Positions 33,937-43,413 of a stretch of 64,000 bases of DNA are shown piece by piece. The stretch covers positions 1 to 64,000 of the forward strand of contig CALGIJ010000019.1 in the NCBI GenBank assembly GCA_937915545.1, read 5' to 3'. Made by a program: the position numbers and the translations under genes. Within the stretch, counting starts at the first letter, position 1; every line of letters begins with the position of its first letter. This DNA comes from an uncultured Desulfobacterales bacterium. GTDB taxonomy: Bacteria > Desulfobacterota > Desulfobulbia > Desulfobulbales > Desulfocapsaceae. The notes below the pieces were generated by a model that worked only from the letters and a program-made list of their open reading frames with translations, did no database searches and was not told the DNA's origin.

Positions 33937-36900
33937 TCATTCAATGCGGCGGATCGTGTAGAGTTTTGTGCCGTATCGCTTCTGGCCTATTTCAATCTCG
34001 AACCCTGCCCCCCGGATGGTCTCCAGATCATTCACCAGCCGCTGTGCGAATTGCCGGGATGAGTCCATCTCGAAACGCAGACCGAAATCCCGAGCGACTC
34101 GCTTGAGGGCCACGAACAGGTCCCGGGAAAGAACCTCCCGTAAACTTCCATCGTCTTCAAAGCGGATCTGATACCGCTGGACGAACTCCTGAACCGGGTC
34201 CGTCCGGCGGTCTCCGTAAACATCATGCGCATTGGTTTCGGTCGCGGTGCGCCATGCGTTGAACAGGGTCGCCAGCGCGGTGGCCGTATGGTTTGAATCC
34301 CGGGCCGTATCCCGGCTGGTCCGGTTGAGCGACTCGATTTGCCGGGCGAATGCCGGTGCCAACGCTTCCAGCCCCTGTTCCATCTCTTCACGGCTCGATC
34401 CGGCCAGCATCATCAGGTACATCAGGCTGAGATACTCATTGCAGCGGCGTTTGTCGTGGTTCCCCAGGGCCTCGTGCAACAGCTTCATGGCATGGCGTCT
34501 CATGCCGTCTCGCATCATCGCCAGCACCACCCGGGTCCGCTTCATGATGACCGAAATGATGAGGTCACGATGCTGCTGGATGCCTGCGACAACCTCGGAT
34601 TCGATGAAACAGTCATTGCCCTGGTTGGCGACATCGAAATTGATCACAAAACTGCGTGACTGAACCTCCGAGAGCTCCCCGCACAGCGGCTCGATGCCGG
34701 TGGTGTTCAGCAGGCATTTGGTCCGCTCGGTGATGGTCTCGCTGTCGGTGCCGCTCTTGCGTTTCTCCTTGGCGATGCCGGTGATGCTGGTCAGCATGAA
34801 GGTGGTCAGATCCTCGGTCATCTGCTTGACCTCGATGTTGTCGAGGACGATGAGCGGGTTCTGCGAGCCATCGGTGTAGTTCGCCGCGTCGGTGGCTTTC
34901 TTGTGCTGGGGCTCGCCGTAAAGCAGCGTCGACGTGATCTTGCTGGCGGTGGTCTTGCCCGATCCGGCCGAGCCCTCGAAGCGGGTCATGGGCCGCGTCC
35001 CGGCGAAGTCGATCAGCAGGAAACAGGAGAGCCAGGAAAGGATGAGAAAGCGATCTCCCTGCGGACAGGTCATGTTGCCCACCAGCAGATCGACCAGGAG
35101 CCGGTCCGCCTCTTCGAGGTCGGCGTCGGGCAGGAATTTCAGCGGCTTCATCTTCCGCGAGCCATCCAGGATGATGCCGTCCTCGTTACCGCCGTTCTTC
35201 ATGATCTGAATTTCGTCCGGGGTGATCTTGGCGATCTCGTGCTCCGGATTGTTCAGGTTGAAATAGACGGTGTAGGAAGCCACATCCGTATGCAGCCAGG
35301 AAAAATGGTCGCGCACCTGGCCACGGATCATGGCCAGGCTGGGCAGCACCTCGAAAAATGTCCGTCCGCCGTTGGAGGTCGGCACCATGCCCGTGTGCTT
35401 GTAGAGCATGGCCGCGTAATGGCGCTTGCGGCCCCGGTCCGGTGAATCCATCCAGTAGATGGCGTTATCGAAATACATGAACGGCTCGCCCTGCAGGGTG
35501 TGAAAGAACTGGGCACCGTTGGCGGTGAACCAGTCGTAGGCGGCCTCGGCGGCCAGGGTGTAGTCGGGAGCGCCGTTCTCCAGTTCCGTGTCGATCAGCA
35601 CCTCGTCGACCCTGGCGCGGCATGATCCGGGCATCGCGCCGGACATCCGCTTGGCCTTCTTCTTTTCATTACGGAACTCGACCTTGCGGTCCTTCTGGAT
35701 GGCGCGGATCTGTTCCTTCAGGGTGGCCATGGAGACGCCACCACCGATGCGCTCCTGCACCAGCTTCAGCAGGCGGGCCTGTTCCAACGGAGACTGCTCG
35801 GAAATCTCCCCCAGTATCGGTTCGAGCAGGCGGTTGCGTTCCTCTTCTTCAGCGCCATCGGGCAGCGAACGCACGCCGAACTCGATGGGCGTGCTGGCCT
35901 CGGCGAGCAGGCGTTCGAAATCCTCCCGGGTATGCCCGGCGGCAATGTAATCGTTGACGTCGATCTTGGCGGTGGCGAGAAGCACCTCGGCCGACTTGAT
36001 TTCCTCGGCGGGACGTCCCGCCAGCAGCTTGGCCAGCTCCTTCGGCCCCACGCTCGCCGTCAGGCCGAAGCGTTCGGTCAGCTCCTGCCGGGCCGAGATC
36101 TGTGTCTCCGACAAGGGCAGCGTCACCAGGCGGGTGTCGATCTTGTGTTCGGCCAGGGTGCGGGCGGTTTGCAGCGCCCCCTTGAGACCGGCCTGGGAGA
36201 GTTCGTTGTCCTGGCAGATGTAGACGGTTTCGACGCCGCGCAGCTTGGGGATCAGGCGTTCCCAATCGGCGGCCCGGATGCGAACGGTGACCGGAGATAC
36301 GGTGGGCAGGCCCAGTTGCATCAGCGCCAGACAATCGGTCACCCCCTCGGTGATGATCACCTTGCCGGGCCGGGCCAGCAGACAGTCCTCGTTGAACAGC
36401 AGCGCGTTGTTGATGAAGTCGGCGACGTAGGGCCGCTGGTGCTCGTCATGAACCGGCAGTTTCTTGTATTTCCCTTGCTCCCAGCCCACGTCCGGGGTCC
36501 ACGGCGTCTTGCGGCCGATCATGAACACCACTCGGCCACGGCTCCAGTAGGGAAAGACGATGCGGCGCTCGAAAAATGGCGTCAGGCCGTCCTGGCTGGT
36601 GGGACGGAAAGCGCCGGTGGCGGCGAGCTCCCGCTTGGAAAAACCGTCCTCACCCCCGGTCAGTTGGGCGACCGCGCCGGACGCGTTGTCCGCGTAGCCG
36701 ATCAGGAGATCGTCGATGGTCTCCTCGCTAAGGGCGTATTTGGATTTCAGCCAGTCGAGGACCTCCGACGACTCCTTCAGCCTGGCGTGGTAAAGCCTGG
36801 CCAGCGAGGTCAGCGCGTCCTTGACCCGCAGTTCGAAGGTACGGTCGGCCTCCGTCTGGGCCAGACGCTCCTGGCTCAGGCCATAGCGCGACAGCGGCGG

Positions 36901-37239
36901 CAAGCCCGCCTTTTTGGCGAGATAGTCCCGGGCCTGACGGTGGCTGTCCGTCATCGGACCGGATTGCCCGGCGGTGACCGAGCCCGTCTGAATGAACTCA
37001 ACGAGCTGCAGCACATCACCGCCGGCTCCGCAGCCGAAGCAGTACCAGCCCTGCTTGTCGAGCATCACGTGCAGCGACAGGCGCGACTGGCTCTGATGGT
37101 TGGGGCAGTCGCACATCAAGCGCTGGCCGGTCTCCTGGGTGATCCGTCCCGGCAGGAGTTCCCGGGCCACGTCACCGATGTCCATCTCGGTGACGAGCCG
37201 GTAATACTCCCTGACGTTATCCGTTCCGCCCATACTCAT
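33937..37239 (-). CDS. Primase-helicase replication protein
   Basis: An 1100-residue protein. The N-terminal CHC2-type zinc finger has C/H ligands (LMCDCPNHQSQSRLSLHV then YCFGCGAGG, residues about 40-75). A TOPRIM-like region follows (KVIITEGVTDCLALMQLGLPT; VETVYICQDNELSQAG). After a linker, a C-terminal AAA+ helicase has Walker A GSAGSGKTTASK near residue 770 and PLIVLDNIEVKQM as Walker B. It primes and unwinds the phage origin. It overlaps the RecD-like gene by 4 bases. Confidence 0.85.
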   Translation of the reverse strand: MSMGGTDNVREYYRLVTEMDIGDVARELLPGRITQETGQRLMCDCPNHQSQSRLSLHVMLDKQGWYCFGCGAGGDVLQLVEFIQTGSVTAGQSGPMTDSHRQARDYLAKKAGLPPLSRYGLSQERLAQTEADRTFELRVKDALTSLARLYHARLKESSEVLDWLKSKYALSEETIDDLLIGYADNASGAVAQLTGGEDGFSKRELAATGAFRPTSQDGLTPFFERRIVFPYWSRGRVVFMIGRKTPWTPDVGWEQGKYKKLPVHDEHQRPYVADFINNALLFNEDCLLARPGKVIITEGVTDCLALMQLGLPTVSPVTVRIRAADWERLIPKLRGVETVYICQDNELSQAGLKGALQTARTLAEHKIDTRLVTLPLSETQISARQELTERFGLTASVGPKELAKLLAGRPAEEIKSAEVLLATAKIDVNDYIAAGHTREDFERLLAEASTPIEFGVRSLPDGAEEEERNRLLEPILGEISEQSPLEQARLLKLVQERIGGGVSMATLKEQIRAIQKDRKVEFRNEKKKAKRMSGAMPGSCRARVDEVLIDTELENGAPDYTLAAEAAYDWFTANGAQFFHTLQGEPFMYFDNAIYWMDSPDRGRKRHYAAMLYKHTGMVPTSNGGRTFFEVLPSLAMIRGQVRDHFSWLHTDVASYTVYFNLNNPEHEIAKITPDEIQIMKNGGNEDGIILDGSRKMKPLKFLPDADLEEADRLLVDLLVGNMTCPQGDRFLILSWLSCFLLIDFAGTRPMTRFEGSAGSGKTTASKITSTLLYGEPQHKKATDAANYTDGSQNPLIVLDNIEVKQMTEDLTTFMLTSITGIAKEKRKSGTDSETITERTKCLLNTTGIEPLCGELSEVQSRSFVINFDVANQGNDCFIESEVVAGIQQHRDLIISVIMKRTRVVLAMMRDGMRRHAMKLLHEALGNHDKRRCNEYLSLMYLMMLAGSSREEMEQGLEALAPAFARQIESLNRTSRDTARDSNHTATALATLFNAWRTATETNAHDVYGDRRTDPVQEFVQRYQIRFEDDGSLREVLSRDLFVALKRVARDFGLRFEMDSSRQFAQRLVNDLETIRGAGFEIEIGQKRYGTKLYTIRRIE

Positions 37240-39464
37240 TCGGCCTCCGCGACACGGGCGAAATCGGCATCCGCGTGCTGGGCGGCGTCCAGAAACAGGG
37301 GCAAAAAGGTCCGGCGGTCATCCACCTGGCAACGCTTGGCGCAGTTCTGGATGCCCCAATGGTCACCCAGGACAATGGCGGTGCGCCGGGCACGAGTCAC
37401 CCCGGTGTAGAGCAGATTGCGGTGGTGCATGAAGGAATGCGCCTTGTGGACCACCAACACGGCGCAGGGGAACTCGGAGCCCTGGGTTTTGTGGATGGTG
37501 AGCGCATAGGCGAGCTGCAGGTCCTGAAGGTCGGGCGAACCCTTCTCCAGCTCCACCGGCATGCCGTCGAAGTCGATGACCAAGGTGCCGTTCGCGAGGA
37601 CATCGACCACATAGCCGATGGCACCGTTCATCACGTTCAGGTCGTAATTGTTCCGGGTCTGGATGACCTTGTCGTGCTTGAGAAACGGGGCGCGGCGTCC
37701 CATGGCGACCGGCGGCACCTCGGTGTTCCAGAGTTTGCGCTGGATGAGCCGCTGCAATTCCTCGTTCAGTTCCTTGGTGCCGAGCGGCCCCTTGTGGGTC
37801 GGCGTCAGCACCTGCACGTCCTTGATGATGTCGAACCCCAGGGCGTCGAGCCGCTCCTGAAACAGCTCCAGCAGGAACGAGCGTGCAGCCATCGGGTCGG
37901 TGAACTGATCCACCAGATACCAATCCCGGCATCCGGCCACCGACGCCTCGCTGGTCTTGCGCACCTCGCCCTTGAGAACGGCGGTGCAGTTCTCCTTGAG
38001 GACGCCAGCCTGGCGCACGACCTTGTCGAGGATGACCGTGGGGATGGCGCGTGTCTGAATCAGATCGCGCAGGATGTTTCCGGGTCCCACCGGCGGAAGC
38101 TGGTTGTGATCGCCGACCAGCAGCACCGTGGTCCGCGACAGGTCGACCGCCTCGAACAGATGCCAGGCCAGCGGCACGTCGACCATCGAAAACTCGTCGA
38201 CCACCAGGACGTCGGCATCGATGGGGTTCTCCTTGCTGCGGGAGAAGCCCTTGCCGTCATAGCCGAGCAGACGGTGAATGGTGGTGCCGCTGCGACCGCT
38301 GACTTCCTCCAGACGCTTGGCCGCCTTACCGGTCGGCGCGGCGAGCACGACCTCCAGATCACTCTCCTCGCAGATGGTGTTGATGACCGAGATGGTGTAG
38401 CTCTTGCCAGAACCGGCTCCACCCGAGATCAAGCTGATGCTGTGCTTGAGTGCCGAGCGCACAGCTTCAAGCTGCTTCTCGTTCAGCGTCACCGCGCAGC
38501 GCCGAATCAGGGCGTCGAGTTTCTTGACGGACTGGAAATGAGGATTGGGTGTTTCGGCCTGGCCGAACAGCGAGGCCAGCTCCCGCTCCATACGGACGAT
38601 CTCCGGCAGGGCGACTACAAAACGTCCGCCGTGGGAATCGCAGGCAAGCGCCTGTTCTTCGATGAGCACGTCGAGGGCGCTCTCGATGCGAACCCGGCTG
38701 TCCAGGGCATCCATGACCAGCAGCAGGTTGGCCTGGTCCACCAGATCCTCGTATTCGATCCAGCAGTGGCCATTGTCCAGGGCTTCACGGACGCAGAAAT
38801 TCAACCCGGCCCGGATACGAGGGTTATGGTCCTTGGGGGTTCCCAGCTTGCGGGCGATCTTGTCGACCTTCTTGAAGCCGAATCCCCGGATCTCCCGAAT
38901 GAGGATGTACGGGTCTTCCTTCAGGATATCGAGGCAGTTGCCGCCGAGTCTTTCGACCAGAGTGGTGACCTGATGATGGGTCAGACCGAATGCCGACAAC
39001 CAGGCCATGACGGCGTTGACGCTGCGGTTCTTCAACCATTCGTCACGCAGCCGCCGGGCAGCATCCAAGGGCAGTCGGGCCTTGAGCGCAATGCGCTCGG
39101 GGTCGTTCAGAAGGGTTTTTTCAAAGGCGTCGCCGAAACTCTCGACGATCAATCTGGCCTTGGCCGGACCAATGCCCTTGATCTCCGGATGGTTAGCCAG
39201 ATAGTGGATCAGCCCCTCCGGGTCGAGTTCGAGGTCGTGCTCCATCCCGTCGACCTTGAACTGACGGCCGTATTTGGGATGGGTGGACCACGACCCGAGC
39301 AGGACCACAGGCTGATTTTCACGGGCGAACAAATTGCCCGCGAACTGGACTTCCTCACCGGTCGGGGTGAGCAGTCGGCCTGCGGAGAACTTGGGTCCGG
39401 CATAGTAAACGCGCTCTATTCTTCCCCGGAGTCGCGCCGGGTTACTCTCATTTCTTTTTGGCAT
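37236..39464 (-). CDS. RecD2-like SF1B helicase
   Basis: A 742-residue 5'-3' helicase. The N-terminal domain (PARLRGRIERVYYAGPKFSAGRLL; helix-hairpin-helix IKGIGPAKARLIVESFG) and middle domain match RecD2. Motor motifs: SGGAGSGKSYT (Walker A), DVLVVDEFSMVD (Walker B), LVGDHNQLPPVGPG (motif III), YALTIHKTQGSEFP and LLYTGVTRAR (motifs V-VI). ATG 39464 follows GGAGGAT; upstream codons lack family similarity. It overlaps the ERCC4 nuclease gene by 49 bases. Confidence 0.9.
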   Translation of the reverse strand: MPKRNESNPARLRGRIERVYYAGPKFSAGRLLTPTGEEVQFAGNLFARENQPVVLLGSWSTHPKYGRQFKVDGMEHDLELDPEGLIHYLANHPEIKGIGPAKARLIVESFGDAFEKTLLNDPERIALKARLPLDAARRLRDEWLKNRSVNAVMAWLSAFGLTHHQVTTLVERLGGNCLDILKEDPYILIREIRGFGFKKVDKIARKLGTPKDHNPRIRAGLNFCVREALDNGHCWIEYEDLVDQANLLLVMDALDSRVRIESALDVLIEEQALACDSHGGRFVVALPEIVRMERELASLFGQAETPNPHFQSVKKLDALIRRCAVTLNEKQLEAVRSALKHSISLISGGAGSGKSYTISVINTICEESDLEVVLAAPTGKAAKRLEEVSGRSGTTIHRLLGYDGKGFSRSKENPIDADVLVVDEFSMVDVPLAWHLFEAVDLSRTTVLLVGDHNQLPPVGPGNILRDLIQTRAIPTVILDKVVRQAGVLKENCTAVLKGEVRKTSEASVAGCRDWYLVDQFTDPMAARSFLLELFQERLDALGFDIIKDVQVLTPTHKGPLGTKELNEELQRLIQRKLWNTEVPPVAMGRRAPFLKHDKVIQTRNNYDLNVMNGAIGYVVDVLANGTLVIDFDGMPVELEKGSPDLQDLQLAYALTIHKTQGSEFPCAVLVVHKAHSFMHHRNLLYTGVTRARRTAIVLGDHWGIQNCAKRCQVDDRRTFLPLFLDAAQHADADFARVAEAE

Positions 39465-39898
39465 CTCGCGATCCTCCGGTGAAAACGTGTCAGGTACTCC
39501 TCGACAAAACGGCAGGCGGCCTGCCGGTCCGAGCAGAAGTAGACGGGGACACCGAAGTCGACGACGATGGAGGCGACCGTTCCAATCAGCGCATGCGGGT
39601 GGGCATCGCTGCGGTAGCGGCCATCGACCAGATCGCGAAAGTTGCACTCGACAACCACGCAGGCGGATTCGTAGGCGGAGAGCTTTTCCAGCTCGCGGTG
39701 GAACCGCTTTCGCCCCCGGATGACGGTGGAGACGAAATCCGTCAGGGATTTGCGCTCCACCGCCACCCGTTCCTCGAGGCCGACCAGCGAGTAATCACCG
39801 GCGGGCAGCGCCTTGCGAACCGCCGAAACCTTGTCGCTATCGAAGCTGTAGGGCTCCTGTTCGCGGGTGTCGACGACAACGGTGATCCGGTCCATCAT
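39416..39898 (-). CDS. ERCC4-type nuclease
   Basis: A 160-residue nuclease domain with VVVDTREQEPYSF, GDYSLVGLEERVAVERKSLTDFV and HRELEKLSAYESACVVVE: the GDxnERKxxxD pattern of XPF/ERCC4 endonucleases. It probably cuts branched DNA during phage recombination with the RecD-like helicase and Sak4-like ATPase. Confidence 0.85.
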   Translation of the reverse strand: MMDRITVVVDTREQEPYSFDSDKVSAVRKALPAGDYSLVGLEERVAVERKSLTDFVSTVIRGRKRFHRELEKLSAYESACVVVECNFRDLVDGRYRSDAHPHALIGTVASIVVDFGVPVYFCSDRQAACRFVEEYLTRFHRRIARCQKEMRVTRRDSGEE

Positions 39899-40371
39899 CA
39901 GAACGGGATCATGTCGTCCATCGCCGCGCCGGGAGCCCCGGCATCGTCGGCCATGACAATGCGACGGTTGAAGTAGATGTTCTCGTTTTCACCGCGAGTG
40001 CGCTTGGTCACCTCCAGCTTGATGTTCAGAAGCTGTTCGAGGTGGCCCGGCAGGTCGGAGAGCTTCTGAAGCTGCAGCCCGCAGGTGTAGAGGTCCTGCT
40101 TGAGCCACTTGATGTTCTCGTTGCTGGCCATGACGTTGTTGCGCCAGAGCAGACGGCCCTTGTGGGTCGGCGCAAGAATGCGCAGGGTCCACTTGAGCAT
40201 GGGGTTGCCCGAGGTCTGGGCGCGGGTCAGTTCGACCCGGTCGACGTTGACCTGGTACTTGCCATCGGGCACGGCCTCGAACTCACGCTCCTCGACTTCG
40301 GCGGTTTCAAAGGCGTCGTCGAACTGCGCCAGGTCGAGGTTGCTGCCGGATTGGTTTTCGTAGTGTTCCAT
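39898..40371 (-). CDS. DUF669-family protein (probable ssDNA-binding)
   Basis: A 157-residue protein: LDLAQFDDAFETAEVEEREFEAVPDGKYQVNV, then MLKWTLRILAPTHKGRLLWRNNVM. This is the DUF669 pattern, common beside phage recombinase ATPases and thought to act like a single-strand-binding protein. The acidic tail DDAGAPGAAMDDMIPF resembles SSB tails ending in DDxIPF. Confidence 0.8.
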   Translation of the reverse strand: MEHYENQSGSNLDLAQFDDAFETAEVEEREFEAVPDGKYQVNVDRVELTRAQTSGNPMLKWTLRILAPTHKGRLLWRNNVMASNENIKWLKQDLYTCGLQLQKLSDLPGHLEQLLNIKLEVTKRTRGENENIYFNRRIVMADDAGAPGAAMDDMIPF

Positions 40372-40383
40372 GGTCGGATCTCC

Positions 40384-41154
40384 TTACTGTTGAGGTTTCG
40401 CCGCCGCACTCGCGGTCGGCTCCGGCTTCGGCCGGGCGGCACTCGCCGCAGCTCCGGTTGCCGTGTTGTTGAACGCTTTCACGAAGCTCGAAAAATCGAG
40501 GGGGATGACTTCGGGGAGTCGGCCGGTGCGGTCACCGGCGTCGTAGTTGGGACTGGGCTTGGTGCGCATCACGCGCTGCCATACCGGCTTGCCGTCCTCG
40601 CCGGTTTTCATGTCCAGGTCGCAGAACAGGATCAGGTCCACCAGGCCGGTGACCAGCTTTCGCGCCTTTTCCGGCAGCGTCGGCACGATGCGGGTGTGTT
40701 TGCCGGTCCGGGTCTCGATGTCCCGCTCCTGGGAGTGGGAAATCAGGATCAGACCGTAGGGCAGGAAGGCGAGCTTGTTGATGACGCGCTGGAACTCGTT
40801 GTTGATCAGCGCGTAGCCCTTGCCGTAGCCCAGGTCGGATTCGTGCTCGATCTTGAATTTCTTGCAGACGTAGTCCGAGCACATCTTGTAGGCGTTATCC
40901 ACCGTGTCGACGACGATGGTCTTGAACTCGTGCTTGCCCTCGGCGATTTCGGCGCAGGCCTGCAGAAGGTCGTCCCAGCAGGTGATCGGGGTCTGGAACA
41001 CCTCCAGGGCGTTCAGGCCCGGCTCGGTCGCCAGGAACACTGCGTCATCGGCCTTGGAGCACCAGGTGCTCTTGCCGATCTTGCTCGGGCCGTACACCAG
41101 GGCGGTGAGGTCCGAGAGCGTGTGTTTGGGTTTGCTTTTGGTCTTGGGAAGCAT
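40384..41154 (-). CDS. Sak4-like RecA-fold recombinase ATPase
   Basis: A 256-residue P-loop ATPase: LVYGPSKIGKSTWCSK (Walker A) and FKTIVVDTVDNAY (Walker B), then GLILISHSQ. It matches the Sak4/AAA_24 phage group that works with an SSB in single-strand annealing. The last 35 residues are a low-complexity Ala/Pro/Lys tail. It lies between the DUF669 gene and a PD-(D/E)XK exonuclease, a complete recombination cassette. Confidence 0.85.
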   Translation of the reverse strand: MLPKTKSKPKHTLSDLTALVYGPSKIGKSTWCSKADDAVFLATEPGLNALEVFQTPITCWDDLLQACAEIAEGKHEFKTIVVDTVDNAYKMCSDYVCKKFKIEHESDLGYGKGYALINNEFQRVINKLAFLPYGLILISHSQERDIETRTGKHTRIVPTLPEKARKLVTGLVDLILFCDLDMKTGEDGKPVWQRVMRTKPSPNYDAGDRTGRLPEVIPLDFSSFVKAFNNTATGAAASAARPKPEPTASAAAKPQQ

Positions 41155-41180
41155 GGCTTCGTCTCCTTATGGTTGGGATT

Positions 41181-42197
41181 TCAAAACACCGGAGCGGCGT
41201 CTTCACCGGCTCCGTCCCGCAGCTCTTCGTGCGGGGCGATCCGTTGGAAATGGTTTTCGATGACGTTGGGGTTGCCGCCCGAGCGGCAGAGCTGGAAGTA
41301 GGCGCAGGGTCTTCCGTACTGGAAGCAGTAGCTGGTGTTGCGGTAGAAGGTGTCGCGCCGACGGGCGTCGAGCATGGCCTTGGAGAGTTCCCACAGCTCC
41401 GCCCGCAGTTCCTCGAACTGGTCTCGGGAGATGTAGAGCACCTCGCGATGGAACATGCCCGGCTCGAGGTACTTCTCCTGGAGCCGTTGCTGGAAGGTCT
41501 CGTCGTCCTCCGGTAGCTTGCGCTTGGCGCTGCTCTTGCCGGTTTTCGACTTGGCAATCAGCTCAGCCCGGCGGGCCTCGAATTCGGCTTCGGTCTCACC
41601 CTTGCCCTGGCGCAGCTTGGCCTTGACCAGAACGTTGTAGATGATGCCGCTGACCGTGATGCCGAGGGTCTGCTCCAGGTACCAGGCGTAGAGGATGATC
41701 TGGAAATCGGTCCAGAGCCGCTCCAGGTAGCTGGCGTCGATCTGCGAGGCGGTTTTGTGTTCCAGCAGGAAGTACTGGCCATCCTGACGGACGATGCCAT
41801 CCACTTTTCCGGCGAGAATGAAACTGCGCGAGGTCGCCCCGGTCGCCGGGTTGACGATGGGACCTTCGAAGGTTTTCTCGAGCGCGACGACCTCGAACTC
41901 TTCGGCCGGATAGTGTTCCGCATAGACGCTCATCATGGCCCTGGCGAGATGCCAGTCGGCCTGTTGATGATCGTCCTGCGCACGGTTCGGATAGGTCCGG
42001 TCGATGTGGTCGAGGACTTTGGCCAGATACCGCTCGCCGTGCCAGCACTCCAGGCAGTCGTGGATGACCGAGCCGAAGGCCAGATTGGGGTCGCGCTCGA
42101 GCGGCACCAGCTCGTCGATGTAGCGCCACTTGCAGGCCATGCGGCAGTTGCGGAACAGCCGCCACATGGAATAGGTGGTGGTCATCAGCTCGCTCAT
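41181..42197 (-). CDS. PD-(D/E)XK exonuclease (Cas4/RecB-like)
   Basis: A 338-residue nuclease. SMWRLFRNCRMACKWRYIDEL and FGSVIHDCLECWH open the domain, ILAGKVDGIVRQDGQYFLLEHKT gives the catalytic D..ExK, and FQIILYAWYLE the QxxxY motif. Cysteines near both ends (CRMAC; C-terminal YCFQYGRPCAYFQLCR) suggest an iron-sulfur cluster as in Cas4/AddB-type nucleases. It probably makes single-strand ends for the Sak4-like ATPase. Confidence 0.85.
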   Translation of the reverse strand: MSELMTTTYSMWRLFRNCRMACKWRYIDELVPLERDPNLAFGSVIHDCLECWHGERYLAKVLDHIDRTYPNRAQDDHQQADWHLARAMMSVYAEHYPAEEFEVVALEKTFEGPIVNPATGATSRSFILAGKVDGIVRQDGQYFLLEHKTASQIDASYLERLWTDFQIILYAWYLEQTLGITVSGIIYNVLVKAKLRQGKGETEAEFEARRAELIAKSKTGKSSAKRKLPEDDETFQQRLQEKYLEPGMFHREVLYISRDQFEELRAELWELSKAMLDARRRDTFYRNTSYCFQYGRPCAYFQLCRSGGNPNVIENHFQRIAPHEELRDGAGEDAAPVF

Positions 42198-42529
42198 ACC
42201 GCCACCCCCGCTTCGGCGGCGGGCGCTGCGCGATGCTTGGAGGCACAGGCGCAGCCCGACGGCTGGGTACGTTCGATCAGGACCGAGCGTTCGCCGTATT
42301 CCTTGGTGGCGAAGCCGGTGAAGATGCGGGCGAGGTCGCTGCCGACATCGGTGGATGCGTCGATCACGCAGGTGCGGCGGTCCTTGTCCAGATTGAACCG
42401 GCTCTCCATCCGCACACGGGAACGGCCATGCAGGCTTTCGACAGCCAGCATCGCCAGCATGAAAGTGTCTTCCAGTTCCTGGGCCGGGACCGACTCGTCA
42501 AAACGGTACTTGTAGGTGTCGTGAGTCAT
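42194..42529 (-). CDS. Early phage protein of unknown function
   Basis: A 111-residue protein (THDTYKYRFDESVPAQELEDTFMLAMLAVESLHG) ending in a Cys/Ala-rich tail. ATG 42529 follows GAGGAG. It overlaps the nuclease gene by 4 bases and is first in the replication block under the promoter motif 70 bp upstream. Family not recognised. Confidence 0.55.
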   Translation of the reverse strand: MTHDTYKYRFDESVPAQELEDTFMLAMLAVESLHGRSRVRMESRFNLDKDRRTCVIDASTDVGSDLARIFTGFATKEYGERSVLIERTQPSGCACASKHRAAPAAEAGVAV

Positions 42530-42599
42530 GGTTGAACTCCTCTTTTGTTCAGGTTCTGATTTCCGAGGCCCCGGATAGCCGCACCATGCGGCACGGTGC

Positions 42600-42632
42600 T
42601 TACTTACCGGAGCCGGAGTCGATGCGTCGGAG
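42600..42632 (-). promoter_or_regulatory. Phage sigma-type promoter motif directly after the sigma gene
   Basis: The minus strand reads CTCCGAC, 17 nt, GGTAAGTAA followed by GC. Its -35-like box lies 2 bp from the stop of the sigma-like gene. It would drive the whole replication/recombination block from 42529 leftward, so the sigma factor would switch on the genes next to it without itself being behind this promoter. Confidence 0.75.
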
Positions 42633-42633
42633 A

Positions 42634-43218
42634 TCACAGGTAGTCCTCGAGTCCGGCCTCGCGGAACGCGTCCCGGAGCTTGTTCAGCCGGTCGTAGAGG
42701 GTGGTTCTGGGAATGCACATCTCCCGGGCGACTTCGGCCATGGTGCTGTCGTGCAGGCGCAAGCACAGATCCCGGAGCTCTTCCGGCAGCGAGGCGATGG
42801 CCTGGCCGAGATCCATGCGGATCTCATGGGCGAGGCGCTCTCTTGTTTCGCGTGTGCCGCCCCCAAGAGAGCCTTCGCTATCCAGGAAGTCGATCCGCTC
42901 GGTGCTGTCGCCCTCACCGTTGTCGAGGGGTTCGTTGAGTGATGTTTGGCAGAGCCGCCAGTCCCGGCATTGGGCGAACCGGGCCTCCAGAATGGTGGAG
43001 ATGTGACGTTCGACGATCCGGGCCATGAAGGTGGTCTTCTTGGCCTTGGCGGGATTGAAATGCCGCATCCGCTGCAGCAGATCGATCATCAGTTCCTGTT
43101 CGAGGTCGGGTCTGTCGTCCTCGGTGAATCCGGCCTTGCCTACGAGTTGACGTGCTTTGTGCCGAATGAGGTCGGCGGCATACTTGTCGATGCCGTCGTA
43201 AGAATTCTGAGAAACCAT
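42634..43218 (-). CDS. Phage-encoded sigma-70-family factor
   Basis: A 194-residue protein with two sigma regions. Region 2: DLEQELMIDLLQRMRHFNPAKAKKTTFMARIVERHISTIL (about residues 38-77), with the core-binding DLxQE and helices that melt the -10 element. Region 4: IASLPEELRDLCLRLHDSTMAEVAREMCIPRTTLYDRLNKLRDAF (about 140-184), a helix-turn-helix for the -35 element. Length and layout are those of ECF-like factors. ATG 43218 follows GAGGAGG, which lies in a perfect hairpin. Nine copies of a 17-nt-spaced two-box motif in the prophage are its likely targets. It could instead be a repurposed sigma-like DNA-binding regulator. Confidence 0.8.
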   Translation of the reverse strand: MVSQNSYDGIDKYAADLIRHKARQLVGKAGFTEDDRPDLEQELMIDLLQRMRHFNPAKAKKTTFMARIVERHISTILEARFAQCRDWRLCQTSLNEPLDNGEGDSTERIDFLDSEGSLGGGTRETRERLAHEIRMDLGQAIASLPEELRDLCLRLHDSTMAEVAREMCIPRTTLYDRLNKLRDAFREAGLEDYL

Positions 43219-43223
43219 CGGGG

Positions 43224-43242
43224 CCTCCTCGGAGCGAGGAGG
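43224..43242 (-). promoter_or_regulatory. Hairpin sequestering the sigma gene's ribosome-binding site
   Basis: On the minus strand CCTCCTC, a 5-nt loop and GAGGAGG form a perfect 7-bp stem; GAGGAGG is the Shine-Dalgarno 5 nt before the sigma start codon. Translation should be poor unless the stem is opened. The leader also holds a 10-bp inverted repeat, GTGGGTGTCG (43251-43260) with CGACACCCAC (43342-43351). Confidence 0.6.
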
Positions 43243-43413
43243 AGGTCCGCGTGGGTGTCGGCACGGGCCAGATCACAGGACAAAGCTGTCGCGTGGGCGA
43301 AGGGGTCGCAGGTACGCCGCCAATTGCCGTATTCGGCTCGGCGACACCCACAACAGCCTCCGCCATGCGTCCAGCTTGTTGTCCAGTGTCTAAGGGTTCA
43401 GGTCGTTACGTGT

